Shown here: piece after piece, positions 33,011 to 46,900 of the stretch
Layout: each line of letters starts with the position of its first letter
Position numbering within the stretch: position 1 is the first letter of the stretch
Assembly: GCA_013399855.1 (NCBI GenBank)
Contig: VXAY01002918.1
Location: forward strand, 35,766-99,765
DNA: 64,000 bases
DNA from: Oxyruncus cristatus
Taxonomy: Eukaryota > Chordata > Aves > Passeriformes > Cotingidae
Direction of reading: 5' to 3'
The notes under the pieces: generated by a model
Told to the model about the DNA's origin: nothing
Database searches by the model: none
What the model saw: only the letters and a program-made list of their open reading frames with translations
Program-made: the position numbers and the translations under genes

Positions 33011-36000
33011 GTGTCTACTTTATGGTACTCAGGTAAAACTTTTGACAACTTGATGTCTTTTATCAGAGAGGGTGTTCAAACGGCCTCTGAAAAGCAGTGA
33101 AGGAAAAAAAAAAATAACCATGACAAGATTGTTCTAGTACCAGACTGAAGTGTGAAGCACTAAAGGAAAAATGAAACATACAGGTCTAAGCATCCTTTCA
33201 TGTTGCTTAAAGCCCAAAGCAGTTTTTTTTCCATTTCTGTCTTACTTTATGCCTGCATAATAAGCATAGTCTGTAACCTGCTTATAAGTAACTGAAACAT
33301 CCAACCTCTGTAGGCTTGTCCTGCTGTCTAGCCTGTACTTGCTGTGCTCATGCTTAAATGAACTGTGAGTTTTAGTTCAATACAGGCAGTGATTCCAGAA
33401 AGTTTGAAACATACATTTGAGTAGAATAGCAGAATATTTTAAATACGGTGTTTTAAGGACACATATAAAAGGTGTACATTTTATATTTTTCTTAACACTG
33501 CAAGAGAAATAAAACTGAAAAGGAAGATTGAGAAATATAAATATTCACTAGACTACGCCACTTCAAGCCAATTGTATCCTGCATATCCGTGTCAGGAACA
33601 CGTTTTGACCTCAGGGAGAGGTTGCACATCTCTCTGCAGTCCTTAGAGGAAAAAGAGGTTTCAGAGCTGATAATTTCTGACTTTAACTGAGTGGTTAAGG
33701 ATTTAATCTTCCTGGACAATGGATTTCCATTTTTCCTCAAGAAGCAGGCTTTCCCTGCCAACAAGTTAGCTCTCATTTTTCAAACATGAAGGCATGTTTT
33801 GGAAAATGCCTTGGGAAATACAGAGCACTGGAACCAAGTAATCCAAAATGAATCCAAGTTGTTTTTTCTTTTTTTTTTTTTTTTTAAATTTTTTTTTACT
33901 ACAAATCACATGGAAAACACAAGATGTGGCAAGACCAAGTGAAGAATTCATTTTTCAGCGTTTTAGAATAATTCTGGAATTATTTGTCTGTGCGTGAAAT
34001 ACATCAGCAGCTCCACGGCCGCCCTTCTTGAAGGTGAAAAGAAAGAAAAATGCGATAAAGGTCAGACTGATAGGCAGCCTATTATGAGCAAAACACTTTC
34101 CTGGGGTAGAGCCTCACCAGGAGTGGGCTGGTGCCACCTTGGCATTACAGCATCTGTCAAAAGGAAAAACAACTCATGACTCCAGGTAATAACTGAAGGT
34201 AGTAAAAACAACTCATTTGCCCTATTTCTTCCATCTCTAGGGGGAAAAAAACATCAAGCTACTGTGTAGCAATAATATTAAAAGTTCTTCACAGTTGCCT
34301 CAAGCAACTGGTTGACGTCTTGGTCTTTCATTTTATTACAAAATGCGCAAAAGTAAAAGCTTATCTCCAAGTTCGTGGAAGGAGCCCAGGGCAAATATGT
34401 TAGCATTTATTTGGTTTTTTTCAGTGTTGAACACAGCAATATTTGGAGAACGGACAATAAAAATGGAACAGGAAAGGTACCGTGTGTGCCTTTTGAGTTA
34501 ATTTTAAAAAAATTTCCTTTAAATTAGGATATTTACTTTTACTTAATTGCAAAGAGTCCAAACTCAACCTAGGAGTTTCAGCTTGTGCTATTATATTTCT
34601 AACACATTTAACAGAATTGCTGACCCACCTAAGGAACAGGGTAAGGTTATTAAAAGTGCATTTGAGACAGCGTGGTATTACTGAAGACAGAGATGGAAAG
34701 AAAACAGCGTGACTTTATTAAATGAATTTTCAAACCTGATAAAAACCTCATGAGGTGAGCAAGCTTTATCTGGATAAAGGTGCACTAAGGATTAGTACTG
34801 GTGGCAAAAACTTTTGTTAATATAATTTTGTTAAAAAGTGTTTTACTTGCATGAAGACCCAGCTTTAAAATGAAATATTTTTTGACACCCCACTGATCAG
34901 TGATTTTGGCCGGGGTTATATCTGAGGCATACCTAGATTTTTGAATTTAATCCCATGGATCAAAAGCTAGTAGGGCAATCTGCACATTAGACTTGGTCTC
35001 TGCAAACTTGACCTTCAGAGAAGAGAATTCAGCCCAATCTCACAGATCCGTCTTCCTTTGATATCCTGCTTGCCACTTTTCCAGTACTCATTCATCGCCT
35101 CAGAGGAAAACTTACAGCATCAGGTACCTTGTTTTTACAGCTAGAAGACTCCAACTGTTGCAGTCTCAAATGTCTGTTTTACAACTGATTCCAGTCGGAT
35201 ACACTTCCTGAACTCCGGTGCTGTAAAGATATCTTTTATTTATTTCTTCGCTCTCCAATATTGTTTTTCTGCCTGAGCTGACAATTATTTTCTGCCCTTG
35301 TGACTTCTGAGAAGCCTTTTGCAGCAGTTGGTACGTGACGTGAGGTTTAGTAGCAAATACCCGTGCTTGGATTGGAGTGCTCAGATGCTTGTTGTCAGAG
35401 GAACATGGTCCAGCACAACAAAAAAAGACCCGAAGGCCTAAGGAAAGGGTGACACAGCAGTCCTACTTAGAGCATTGTGTGTGCTGGTCATTTAAGAATT
35501 AACTGCATACTTTATTTACTGCCTCAGTTGCAGGTGATTAATCCCATTGGCAGCAGGGACTCAGTGCCTGACACTGCTAGTTGCAGCTGTCTAAAAGGCC
35601 TGCTGTCAGTAGTAAAAAATCTCAGAAAATCCTGACTTTTGTTTTCACAGTGTTGACTTTCATGTCGTGGTCTCAGGAGTACTTTAAGGTACAGGTGTCC
35701 TTGTAAAAAAGATAGTACCACTTTACTCCTAAGTGGAATTAGTCATAGTAGAAAATCTTAGCTGAGGAAGTAGTACATCCATCCACAAACCCCAGAGTGT
35801 TGTTTGAGTTAGAAAGTGCCTTAAGGCACTGAGCTTCAAAAGCTTGGGTAAAACATCATACACACTCCTTGGATGTTAGTCTGAGACCTTGTCAGCTCTT
35901 TTAGAAAATACAACACCTGCACTATGTCAAAAGGGTATTGAACTATCTGATGAAATGATATCTGGCATCAGCCTTGAGCTCAAAGGACCACAGAGTTTTA

Positions 36001-37030
36001 CCAACTGGAAGAAAACTGTATTTCTAATACTCCATAAGACAAGTCTCAGTACAGACAGATTGAGGGAGTGAGGAGCACTTGAATTTGTTCTCTGTACTTG
36101 AATTGTTTCTTTGAAAGCCCTAGCTGTGAAATCTGAGATCAGTTTCATTAATGCATTCTGTGCATAGATTAAAAATGCTCATCTAGTCATGCTCAATCGT
36201 CTATAGTCTGTTGTTCAAGTCTGGTGGAAGTTTTAGAAAGCTTCAATAGTTGTCTTCTCTTTGTTCATGAACAGATTAACCTGGATTTCACTAAACTGAA
36301 AAAGAAACCTAATTTAATAATTTTCCAAAAATAATCACCTTCTGCAGTAGAATCCTGTTTGCCAAAGCAGATGATGGAAAGTAGGACACACTCCTATTTT
36401 ATAATTAAACATTGCAAGTAGCAAGATACCTTTGGCAAGAGTCAGCTTCTGTGTTAAATGAACTTGAAAGTGAATGTAGTCAAACACTGGAGGAGTTGTG
36501 CCTCTGTGAGGTCAGATGGCTAAATTATTGAGAAACAAATGGAAACGAAGATAATTGATCTAAAAATAGAGAGAGAGAGATTTGTACCAAGAACATTAAG
36601 ACTGGCATTACTGAAATTTTAACAGAAGAGTGTGTTAAAGGTGCAGAAACAGCTAGACAAGGGCATGGTATATGTTAATTGCTGCAGAATGCTGTTCAAT
36701 GCTTTCATTCACAGGACTTGATAGCAAGAAGGAAACACTTGAAATTTTAATGTTGTCAAGGTGAGAGATCTGGAGCCATAAAATACTCATATGAAAAATC
36801 TAAAGAATCACAAGTCTTGGGCATTCTGCTCGAGGTTTACAGGTGGTGAAGCAAGTTACAGAGGTGAAAGATCCCAAGGAGTGTCCACATGGAAGGATTA
36901 GATTAACCACATGTACTATCTCATGTACAGTAATCAACCCAAAAGAAATCAAGATGTGCGAGAGTTGAGTAGGCAGCAGTGCTTGTCCTCCATGGTGTGC
37001 CCAAGTGCTTCTGGTCAGACTGCTTAAGTG
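33011..37030. other. Intergenic, no gene seen
   Basis: About 4 kb of AT-rich DNA. It contains a T-rich run at about 33,861-33,898 and a short GA repeat near 36,570. Open frames are short and unrecognised. Confidence 0.65.
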
Positions 37031-37721
37031 CATAGAATCATAGAATCATAGAAGGGCTTGAGCTGGAAGGGCTGATCAGCCAGTTCCAACAAACCTTCCA
37101 TTAGACCAGGTTGTTTAGACCCCCATCCAACCTCGCCTTGAACACCTCCAGGGATGGGATATCCACAGCTTCACTGGACCATCTGTGCCAGTACCTCACC
37201 ACACTCAAAGTAAAGAATCTCTTCCTGATATCTAATCTAAACCTACTCTCTCTCTTTTAATCCATTCTGCACTTGTCCTGTTGCTACATACCCTTGCAAA
37301 TTCCATCTTTCTTATTGGCTCCCTTCAGGTACTGGAAGGCTGCAATTGGGTCACCCCAAAGCCTTTTCCTTTCCAGTCTGAAAAATTCCATTTCTCTCAG
37401 CCTTTCCTCATGGGAGAGGTGCTCCCATCCCCCTCTAATCATCTTGGTGGCCTTCTCTGGACTAATTTCAGCTGGTCCCGTCCAGTGCTGGGGGCCCCAG
37501 AGCTGGTCACAGCACTCCAGGTGGGGTCTCACCAGAGAGGAGCAGAGGGGCAGAATCCCCTCCCTTGCCCTGCTGCCCACGCTGCTTTGGATGCAGCCCA
37601 GGACACAATTGGCTTTCTGGGCTGTGAGAGCACATTGCTGGGTCATGTCCAGCCTCTCACCCACCAGCCCCCCCAAGTCCTTCTCAGCAGGGCTGCTCTC
37701 CATCCATTCATTCCCAGCCTG
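37031..37721 (-). mobile_element. CR1 LINE, truncated, ORF2 C-terminal part
   Basis: On the + strand it begins with repeated CATAGAAT units, the reverse of the CR1 tail. The minus strand holds a fairly long open frame (37,284-37,793) with typical CR1 ORF2 blocks: ERLDMTQQCALTAQKANC, SSLVRPHLECCDQLWGPQHW, KATKMIRG, LSHEERLREM and GDPIAAFQYLKG. The conserved frame suggests a younger copy than the others here. The reverse transcriptase core is absent. The + strand frame of 171 codons over the same bases is a shadow. Confidence 0.93.
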
Positions 37722-38099
37722 TAAAAGAAAAAATGGAAACTGTGCCTTGGTGCTTTCTAGAATGCAACTGCATGCACAGTGTATTTGAGACAATTTTGTT
37801 AAATGAAATCACCTTCCTCTTGTGTAACATCTTGTGTTGAGTTTTGCCAAGCTACCTTCCCACAAATACAGGATTGAGTTAAAATCCTTGCTGTGACTGA
37901 TGACATTTTAGAAGAGTGGGTGCTGGCTGGAAAGTGCTTTGTTCTGTGTCCACAAAAGCAAGTGGTGGCACAAAGAAGGAAGGGTGCCAAAGGGTAACTG
38001 CAACTGCTTTACTGAAAATTTAGGAATGTTGCTCTGTGTGCAAAAGTGAAGCCCACATCAAGAAAAGTTCTAAGTATTAAAAAAAAATCAATAATGAAG

Positions 38100-38130
38100 C
38101 ATATATATATACATATAATATATGTATATT
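38100..38130. repeat. AT-dinucleotide palindromic repeat
   Basis: Alternating AT/TA sequence with ATACATATAATATATGTAT at its core, which is nearly self-complementary and could form a cruciform or hairpin. Confidence 0.75.
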
Positions 38131-41083
38131 GATGGTACTTATTGCTGGAAGGACAAAAATTATTTCCTTATGAGGTAATGGGTTGTGTGGGACAGAGAAT
38201 GAAATCTGGAAGTTGAGATTAATGAGCCTTTGGCACTTCAAAGTTTTTGTGCTGCAGAGAGCGAAGGCTGTGAAAGGGTTTGTATAAAACATTGTAAAAA
38301 TTAGCTGCTCCTGGCACAACAGAGCTGGATCCAAGAGGTGACAAATGTGCTGGTGTTTGCACATTCATGGAACTGGAGAGTCACTGGAACTGTGAGACTG
38401 TCAGCCTGAAAGCGCTCCTACAAAAACCACTTGTTCGTAGCAGAAGCACAAGTTTGTAACTACCAAGTTAGTTAGAAAAGTGTTGCCAACACCTTTTAGA
38501 ACTCAAACAAAACCATAAACTTCTGTAGTTGGAAAGGGGGGAGGAAAACATGAGGCATAGATCTAGGCCACAGCAAGACTGAGGCCACCATATTTGACTT
38601 GAGGGAAGCTGGAGCCAGAGAGCCGTCCTTGGGCTGGAGAGAGACACATGTGGGGCATTGAGGGAAGTGCCTGGAAATGTAAAGATGGACATTTCCCAGC
38701 AGTTGGATCCTTTTGTAAGTATTGAAGGAGAATCTGAGAACTTAAAAGAGATGAGCTCAGTGGTGCATTGTGATGGCTAAAAAAATCTGAGTCACCCCTG
38801 GACGCTTGTGGGGACGACAGCGGCCCACCAAGAATTATTAACTTCAGTGCTTGACTGCAAGTCTGCTCATGCCTTGGGAGACTTGGGATGCACAGCACCT
38901 GGCACTGCTGAGGCTTATTAGATAATCTGTTAACAAACAATATCTGTGTGTCTTTGAAGACCTGTGTTCTGTTAGTGGTGACTAACAATGTAACAGGTTG
39001 TGTGTTGTTTACTCAATACCTTTTGCTACATCTGCATTAGGAGATGATCTGGCACAACAAAAGAAGATTGGTGGTTGGAAGCTGGTCCGGGATTTCTGTC
39101 TTTGTTTACAGTGGTCTTCAGGGTATTTACTCTGAATTACATCTAGCTTGATCCCCAAGGCGAAAAGTCTTCACCACACAGGTGGTTTGCAGATAGCTAA
39201 AGGCAAAATGTTTAGAGGCTGACTGGACATGCCTGTGAAAGAGAGACCTGTTACAATGCCCAAGGCATCTGTTCAGTGTGCAGGAAAACCACCCTGTGAG
39301 AGCAAACTGTTCAACAGAGACAGTCGCAAGAAATGCTTCAAAACCACTCTGAACCAAATAGCTAGTGCAGACCCAGCCTGGAGGAAACAAATTTTCTTTT
39401 GCCTGTTTTGAACCGCTCTTGTGGAGTAAGAGGTGAAATCTGCCTTCTCTCCCCTTCTTAAAGACACCTTCTAAATTAGTGCTTCCATAACAGATAGTGG
39501 GTAATTTTAAAGGATTCTGAGTTAAGGCTTCAGCAGTAGCTCTCTGCCTTTGTTGACAGATCTGTTCCTCTAGGGATATTCCTCATACAAATTTTAACAG
39601 CAGCCCAATTTTCTGGACAGCTGTGGGCTTGGCCCTCAGACTCAATATCTCAGTTCACACCTTGGACTTACCCTGGCCATCAAAACCATTTGCAAAGACA
39701 CCTGCTATGCTTGTGTTTAACCATGCTGAGTAGTCCTGTTGAATTCAGAATAAAATTAAATGGGTATGTAAATCTTCGCAGAATGAAGCCCTGAAGGAGG
39801 AAGGACCTTAAACAGGTCTTGTTTTAGGATATGTTAGCCCTGTCCTTTACAGGCAAAGCCTGACTGATTCTGCTGGTGCTCACTGCAGGTATGAGCACAG
39901 TGTGTTCTCACTCTGAATTGTCTGAGCCCCATAACTACAGCTAGCTCGGGAATGAAATCCACACAATAAATCTGTCTGCAAGGTAAGATGACTAATATAG
40001 GTTTGTTGCAAGGTAATGGTTACTCCCAGTTCTAGTTGATCCAAGTGTGAACAGAGCAATTGTAAAGCTGCTTGCAAATGATGGCATAGATATACCCTTT
40101 AGCATTTTAAGACAGTACTAATCCCAACAGGGCCTTAATAAAAACTGTTTGGTGATAACTGTTTATAGCCTCATAGGCTTGTCTTTAAAATTTTTCATTA
40201 GTTGTAATTTCTTATAAAATTTCCTAAAACTTGCATTTTTTCTCATGTTAATCTGAAGGAAATGTCTGCTTCCAAAATGTATGTTCTGCTCTATGACCTT
40301 TACATCCTGACATGCAAATGGTGACTGACAATTTTTACAAGGGTAGTGTAGCTAGTGAAGATATCTATAGAAAAAGTTCAGTGTATATGTTTTTGCAGGA
40401 TGTGACATTTACCTTAGGATACATTCTTTCCATTCCTTTACTCTCTCTTACCGTGTATTTTGCATTACTTGCTGTTCATGTTTCTTTGTGTCTGGACAAA
40501 ACAGCTTGTTTGAAGCTAGACCTTAGATTACAGAGAGAATTCAGAAAGTTACATCATTAAATTATAAAGTAATTTTTATAAATGCATGCTTTATGATAAA
40601 TGCAGGCTCCTGAATTTTCTTTGTCCCTTTAGTATCCATTCCATGTTTGTTCTACTGATGTCTGTGCCTTTTTCAGATTTCACTTTTAATTAATAAATAT
40701 TATTTAGCAGCAACAATTGTAATTAAAAAAATTATATTATTTTCATCCAGGTATCAGAAGATATAGCTCATGGATGACATAGTAAAATTAAACTACATTA
40801 AATAAGCTATAACACAGTTTCCTGCACTGTGAGAATCAGAGTTGTTATGAACTTAAAATTTCCATGTACCCTTCAATTGGAAAACTAAACATAAATGAAG
40901 GACTAACGTGTTCATGAAGTAAATGTTACCTTCACGCAGATTTCTATGTCCTGGAAGCTAAGCTACTGAAATATGTTTGCAATTTATTTGTCATTTTCTT
41001 AAGCTATGACTATAAAAGGTTTTATTACATTTCAAAAATATTTAAACTGTGCTAGAATTGAGTTATTGTGCTCTGAAGTCAAC

Positions 41084-41102
41084 TGACCACTAGCTGGCAA
41101 TG
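41084..41102 (+). promoter_or_regulatory. Candidate CTCF site
   Basis: TGACCACTAGCTGGCAATG fits 17 of 19 positions of the CTCF consensus YGRCCASYAGRKGGCRSYR; the misses are the C after CTAG and one 3' flank base. Occupancy cannot be judged from sequence. Confidence 0.35.
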
Positions 41103-43960
41103 TTATATAGCTCTTCCAGTTGCAGATTCATTGCATAATATATCATGGTTTGACTTAAGACCTTTAATTTTAAAAATAGAAAAAGAAATTGGATTTCAGT
41201 GGGGCTGGGCACTTTGAATATTTCAATGCTCAGGCTTCCAGTAGATTAGCAAGAAAGTAGGAAGGGCAGTGGGCAGAAATAGTTTCTAAAGTAATAACCT
41301 TTGCTTATGGGATTTCTTTTGTTTTTCCAACTCTGTTTTTTAGTTTTAATTTTGATTTTATTTTTACTTGCCTCAGACCATCCAGAGTGATGAAAATGAA
41401 GCTTATATAATCATCTGAGAATAGCCTAGACTATCCATCAGCTCCTTCAAACTCCAGTGTAGGTGTCCTTCATTGCACTTATTTCAGGTGTCTTCCCCTC
41501 ACATTCAGATGTCTTAAAACTATAATATTTCCTGCCTATCCACTATCCTTTGTTTCCCAAGGTGTAATTTCATGTATTCTTCAACTACTAACAAGGGAGA
41601 GAAGAATGAATGTGACTCCAAAGCTCAGGGTAGTGAGGATGGGTACCAGTGGCAGAACAAGTTTTATTCACTGTGTTCTCTTAGTCCTACAAGGTCCCTG
41701 ACTTGCAGGTAGGTGGAGACTCACACATGAATGAAACTCAGCAGTCAAAGTCTATAATTTCCTAATGTGAAATATAAAAGAAACATAAGAGTATGAAACA
41801 CTGAGACAAACGAGTTTTAGAAAAATGCTTTCAGCTTTTTGTACTGTCAAGTCATATGTTTTATCCAGGAAAAGACCAGACCGGGTAAGAGAAAGGTGGG
41901 GTAAACCCCTGCTTTTAGTTCTAAAAGGATCATGGAAAAGAAATCATGCTCGTGACTGAAAATGTTTCATCTACAGTTATTACATGAAGAGTTTTGAGAT
42001 TCTTATATCTGTAAGATTTTTGGAAACTGGTTGATTCCTGTTTTTTCAGTTAGGAAACAGTCTAGTGCACAAGTCTCGGTGTTTGTTTTCCTTTCCCTAG
42101 TCAATGCTTTCACTTGGTCGCTTCAGAAATAAGTAAAGAACAAGGCCCTGGTGAAGATAAAACTGTTACAAGGAAAAGAAAGAACCATTTGAACAGAAGC
42201 CTTTAGAAGGCAGATGTGCAGAGTTTGTCTTTAACTCAGCTTCAGCATGGAATAGGTTCAGCATAGAAAGCCGATCATTGGATTTAGAGCAGTGCTTTTC
42301 TAGTCCAAAGTGGTGGCCCAGCACCCCCTAAATACAGTGGGAAATCTGGCCTGCAGTGACTGAAGTCAGCTACTAAGGGCCCCTCTACACACGAATATTC
42401 CCCTGCTTTGAGAAAATTTCCATCTTTAGAGTGAATGGATATGTGAAAAGCACAACTGCAGATTAGACACAGCACACTTTTATCTAAAAATAAGAAGTGG
42501 CTTCCAGCCAGCAATTTGCCCAGTGGAGTTTCGCTACAATTGGGATGTTAGCAAAAAGGTTGAGGTTTTGGTATGTAATTACTTCTATATCACTCAGGTT
42601 TTTATGTTATTGATACCCGCCAACCACTCTTTAATATGAAAACTCTTTTGATCATGCACACTCTTTTGCTGTTCTTTTATCTTTTATCTGAAACATGCCT
42701 TCTCTCTTGGGAGAAACTGTTCACTTTACAAAGGTTAATGAAATGTTTACTTCAGGAAACTGTTAAGTCAGTAGATGTCTTTCTGTGCTGGATAAATTTT
42801 CAGATGGCAAACAAAGGGAGCAAGCTGGAGCTCAAATTGTGAGACGTACCCTTGTTTTCCTTCATAAGCATTCATTAAGGAGGGAGACTTTTTTGCTGCA
42901 GTGACAGAAAATCTTTCTTACTAATGAAATATAAATCTATTTTATAATATTAAAAATGGGCTTAATTTATAATAATTACAAAGATTTTTCTGAAATCCAC
43001 CAGGATAACTCAGGGAAAAATCTCCATTTCGCAGATGCTGGGATTTGTCTTGTATTTTTTTTGTGAATATGCCTAAAAAGATCTATGCTAATGATCTCAA
43101 ACCTTAGCAACACTTAAAACTAAGACACATACTCCAGGTTTTTTAAAGTTAAAAACAGTCCAGTCACATGGAACTGGCCACAAACAGATCAAGCCTAAAC
43201 AGCACATTGCTAAATTATACTCTTAGAGTGATGCACTGGACAAAAATTGATATTACAGGATAGAGGAGTTTTGTATCATGAGAAAATGGCAAATCTACTC
43301 ATCCTTTGATACCAATTACCTCCTGATTTGCTTCTCCTTAGATCACAGCAGCTGCAAAAAGGGTTACTAACTCTAGATTAGTATGTTGCATTTCTATTTT
43401 GTCTCCTTTGTCAGAGAACGTATCACTTTCTCTGAAATGGTGGAACTGGAGCCAATCAAGGTGGAAGTCATCAAAAAATTTTGTTTTGATAGGTTGCTGC
43501 AAGAATGAAGGGTTTGCCAGATGTAGCTTGGCAAAGATGACGTGCTCAGTTTTGAAAAAGAGCTGGGAAAAAGGCACAACAAAATATGTGGAATTACAGT
43601 GATTAAATGCTGAACTCTATCACACTTGTGAATAACAAATGTCTGTTACTGTTTTGACAACAGTTGTATTTCTGCACTCTGCTGTGGGTGTCCACCAGGG
43701 TTTCTTAAAAAAAAAAAAACAACCCCCAAAAAACAATCCAAGTGTGGCAGTGGGATCTTTTAATTTGTCCAGAAATCTGGGGGGAAATTTTTTATCCAAA
43801 AATTATCAAAATTGCAGAGACAAGATGTCATCTATAAATGCTGTTCTCAAAGAAGCCCATAGCCTAGTTCTTTTTCTACAACATTTTTTTGATTCAGTCA
43901 GGTTTCTTGCTAACTGGTATTATTGGTGTTATCATTCTTGTCATTGCTATCATTGTTCTG

Positions 43961-43981
43961 ATGATGACGATGATGATGATG
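43961..43981. repeat. Short GAT trinucleotide repeat
   Basis: About seven GAT-type units with one GAC interruption. It makes an Asp run in one frame of the overlapping open reading frame, which I therefore do not trust as a gene. Confidence 0.8.
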
Positions 43982-46900
43982 TTCATTGTAGGGGTTGTCT
44001 CAGAAGGGTCAGCAAATGGAATAAAGCCAACAATGGGTGTTCATTTCTGTGTATACCTCTAACCCTTTCTGTCTTGTTTACTGCAACAACAATTTAGACA
44101 GATGCAAAAATTATGTGGAATGCTAGCTTGATGGATTTTATTGTGTTGTGCAGCTATAACTTGGTGGAAGACTCTTTCCCAACAGGAACCATGCCTTTTG
44201 CACATTTGCTTTGTTGAAATACAGACCTCAACTGTAGGCAGAGGTTACATGAGCAAACTGGTTCAGACACACAAAACTTTGATAATGGTTGTTATTTCTG
44301 TGAAATATAAATGGTTGAGGTGGTCTTGTCATTTCCACACTCTTCTTGACTGTACCTGATCGTTTTCTCAGTAGATTTTAGTAACATCAAATCTTATTTT
44401 AAATTTTTCCTTTGCGTCCCCTCTGCAGTTAAACTGTTTGCTAACCCTCTGTAAAGAGAAGTTTTTTCTTCTTGTTCTTTCTGTTTTGAACATGAAAATG
44501 TGAGAGTTAGAAAGTGTAACTTTCCTGGCCTGAGGCAGAAAACTTACCAGCTAGTAAGGTACTGGACTTTTTTAATGAGGTCTTCAGGTATGACTACCTA
44601 GTTTTTGTGTTATTTATATTCAATCTGTTGAACATCTCAAATTACATAATACCTTCCTTATGCTTTTGCATTTCTAAGGATTGTTTTATCACTTGAAGCT
44701 GAACACTCACGCATGCAGTACAACAGGGGTTTTTTTTCATTACTCTATAGAATGCATCAAGACTATCCTGTAAAGGTTGAGAGTGATATCATGTTAATAA
44801 TAGAGATCTTCTGAGAATAACTGATAGATGTCATAGAGAAAAACCCCCAAAACACACCAAGAGTCCAAAGTACTGAGCCCATTTTTAATTCTTTCCTGAC
44901 CTATTATCTTTTCATTTTTCTCTGTGAGACTTGAAAAAGAACAGATTGTTGGCTAGAGTATAAACCGTCATTTCAATACTGTCCATGAAGTACACCTCAT
45001 CCTCATTCTGCATCTTATTAGTACTGACAACTGTGATTGTATTGCCCTAATTACTTGAACTAAACTGTAGAGTGTATCACTGATTTATAAATAGAAAAGC
45101 AGAAGATAGGTTCCTTCTGTATTTGGCTCTAGAGCAGCTTTTCTCAGAATTGTGGATCATTTTCTAACTCTCTGAAATACAGGATAGAATTTTCTAAGTC
45201 TGAGAAGATTCAGAAGGGTCAAGAGAGTAAGGAGTCTGCTGTAAGTTGAGAGACTCTGGGAAATATTTGTCTAATCAAAATGAAAGAGAAGGGATATGAT
45301 TTACAGGCATCTGAGAAGGGACAGGCATCTACTAAGAAATATGTGAGAAGCAGAGTCTGAAGTTGTAAAGGGAGACCTTAAATTTGGAAGTTGAAACTAC
45401 AAATATTTGGATTTGAGAAGACTGTCACCAATGACAATGAAGTACTTGAACAATGACAATGAAAGCACTTTGAACAACAAAGTATTTTCTGTCCAATTTG
45501 TTTGAGATTTGGATTTTTTTATGTTCTTTAATTAAAGTAAGCCCTCAGGTTCATGGCCTGAGCTGTGGTGCAGAAGGTAGGAGCATAGCAGTAATTTTTG
45601 GTAGTTCCTTCTGCCATTCTACTCTAAACTTTCTCATGAATAAAGGCACTACTCTACTCCTCAGAGATAAGATTTAATATGCCATTGCCTTCTGAATTTT
45701 TTTGCTATAATACTGCCTATTAGAGCTAAATTTTAAAGGACTGGTATCGATTGCATTTTCAAAAATACACTTCCACATAGTGTGGTATACAAGGACAAAG
45801 AAAAGAGCCTGTAATCTAGGCTGTGCATAGACAGGATGTATTTTACCAAGATGAGTAGTCCTTTTTTTTGCAACTTAATTACAAAGCCTGTGCCAGCAGA
45901 TTGAGGGATTCATTATTAAATGTAAGGGTCGGGATTTTCAGCACCTTTGCTGTCGTCACCTCTGAGCTGTGGTGAAGGAATGAGCATAGACCTGCAGTGT
46001 GCAAGAACATGTTTCCTTGAAGCTGTGTCCAACGTAGTGTGTGGGGAGCAGTGGAAGCACTAGGCAACATATTTCCTTTTAGGTAACTTTTTGGCTTGAC
46101 TGCTGTGTCCTGTGCGAGAGATGAAAGCAGCTTCTAAGTGGAAGAGTTTTCCCTCCTTGACCTCCCTCAAGGGTAGAAAATTGCTGAGTTCATAAGACAC
46201 TTGGCACTGATTGAAGTCTGGTTCCTGGGTTGGATTCTGTGGCAAAGGCATCCTATTTTAGGGGCTGACCCACTTGTATAACACAAAACCACAGTTAATA
46301 AAACACTAATGTATTTATAGCTTTTCAATTGTGACAAACAATATCCGAGGACCAGGGTGTCCTGACAGCTCCAAGGCACAGTTCTGAAAGGACAAGTGGT
46401 GAGAATGGGCCTCAAAAGTTCTTCATACAGGTAGGGTAAAGAAGCAATTCTACACTAGTAAAACGGGAAAAAATAACCCTTTTTCTCCTTCTGGAAGTGT
46501 TGACTTTTTTGACAGAATTTTTGAAGTCTGGAAGGGCTCTGCTTATTTCATATTTAATAGTCGCTTGCACCTGCATTACTGCTTAAAATTAATTTCCTGA
46601 ATTTATTGGAATGGTCAAAAGTAAAGTAATTCATGACTGAAAGCGGTTGATTGTTATTGCTGGTAAAATTTTTTTTTTGTTTGTTTTGTGTTTTTCTTGT
46701 GCTATTAGTCTACCAAGAATTTCCTGTACTTGTTTGAGGGTTATTGTGGAATTTGAATTTTTGGAAGCAGTCTTTTTAAATTAACACTCTTTTTTGTAGA
46801 ATTCATTGGTGGTGACAGCTCTGACTTATTTGGTAGCAACGGAGGAGGTATTCTGTACTTTTCATAATCCCAGTTAAGTTTGTAATAATGAAACCCTGGA

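Noticed and set aside
37273..37788. 171-codon + strand open frame, the longest in the window
   Set aside because: It lies antisense to a CR1 element whose real coding frame (minus strand, 37,284-37,793) is recognisable, so it is a shadow.
38563..38988. 141-codon minus-strand open frame
   Set aside because: No family resemblance is seen. In a 35-kb gene-free stretch such a frame is expected now and then.
43639..44097. 152-codon open frame
   Set aside because: It is low complexity, with an A-run-encoded Lys stretch and a GAT-encoded Asp run, and has no recognisable domain.
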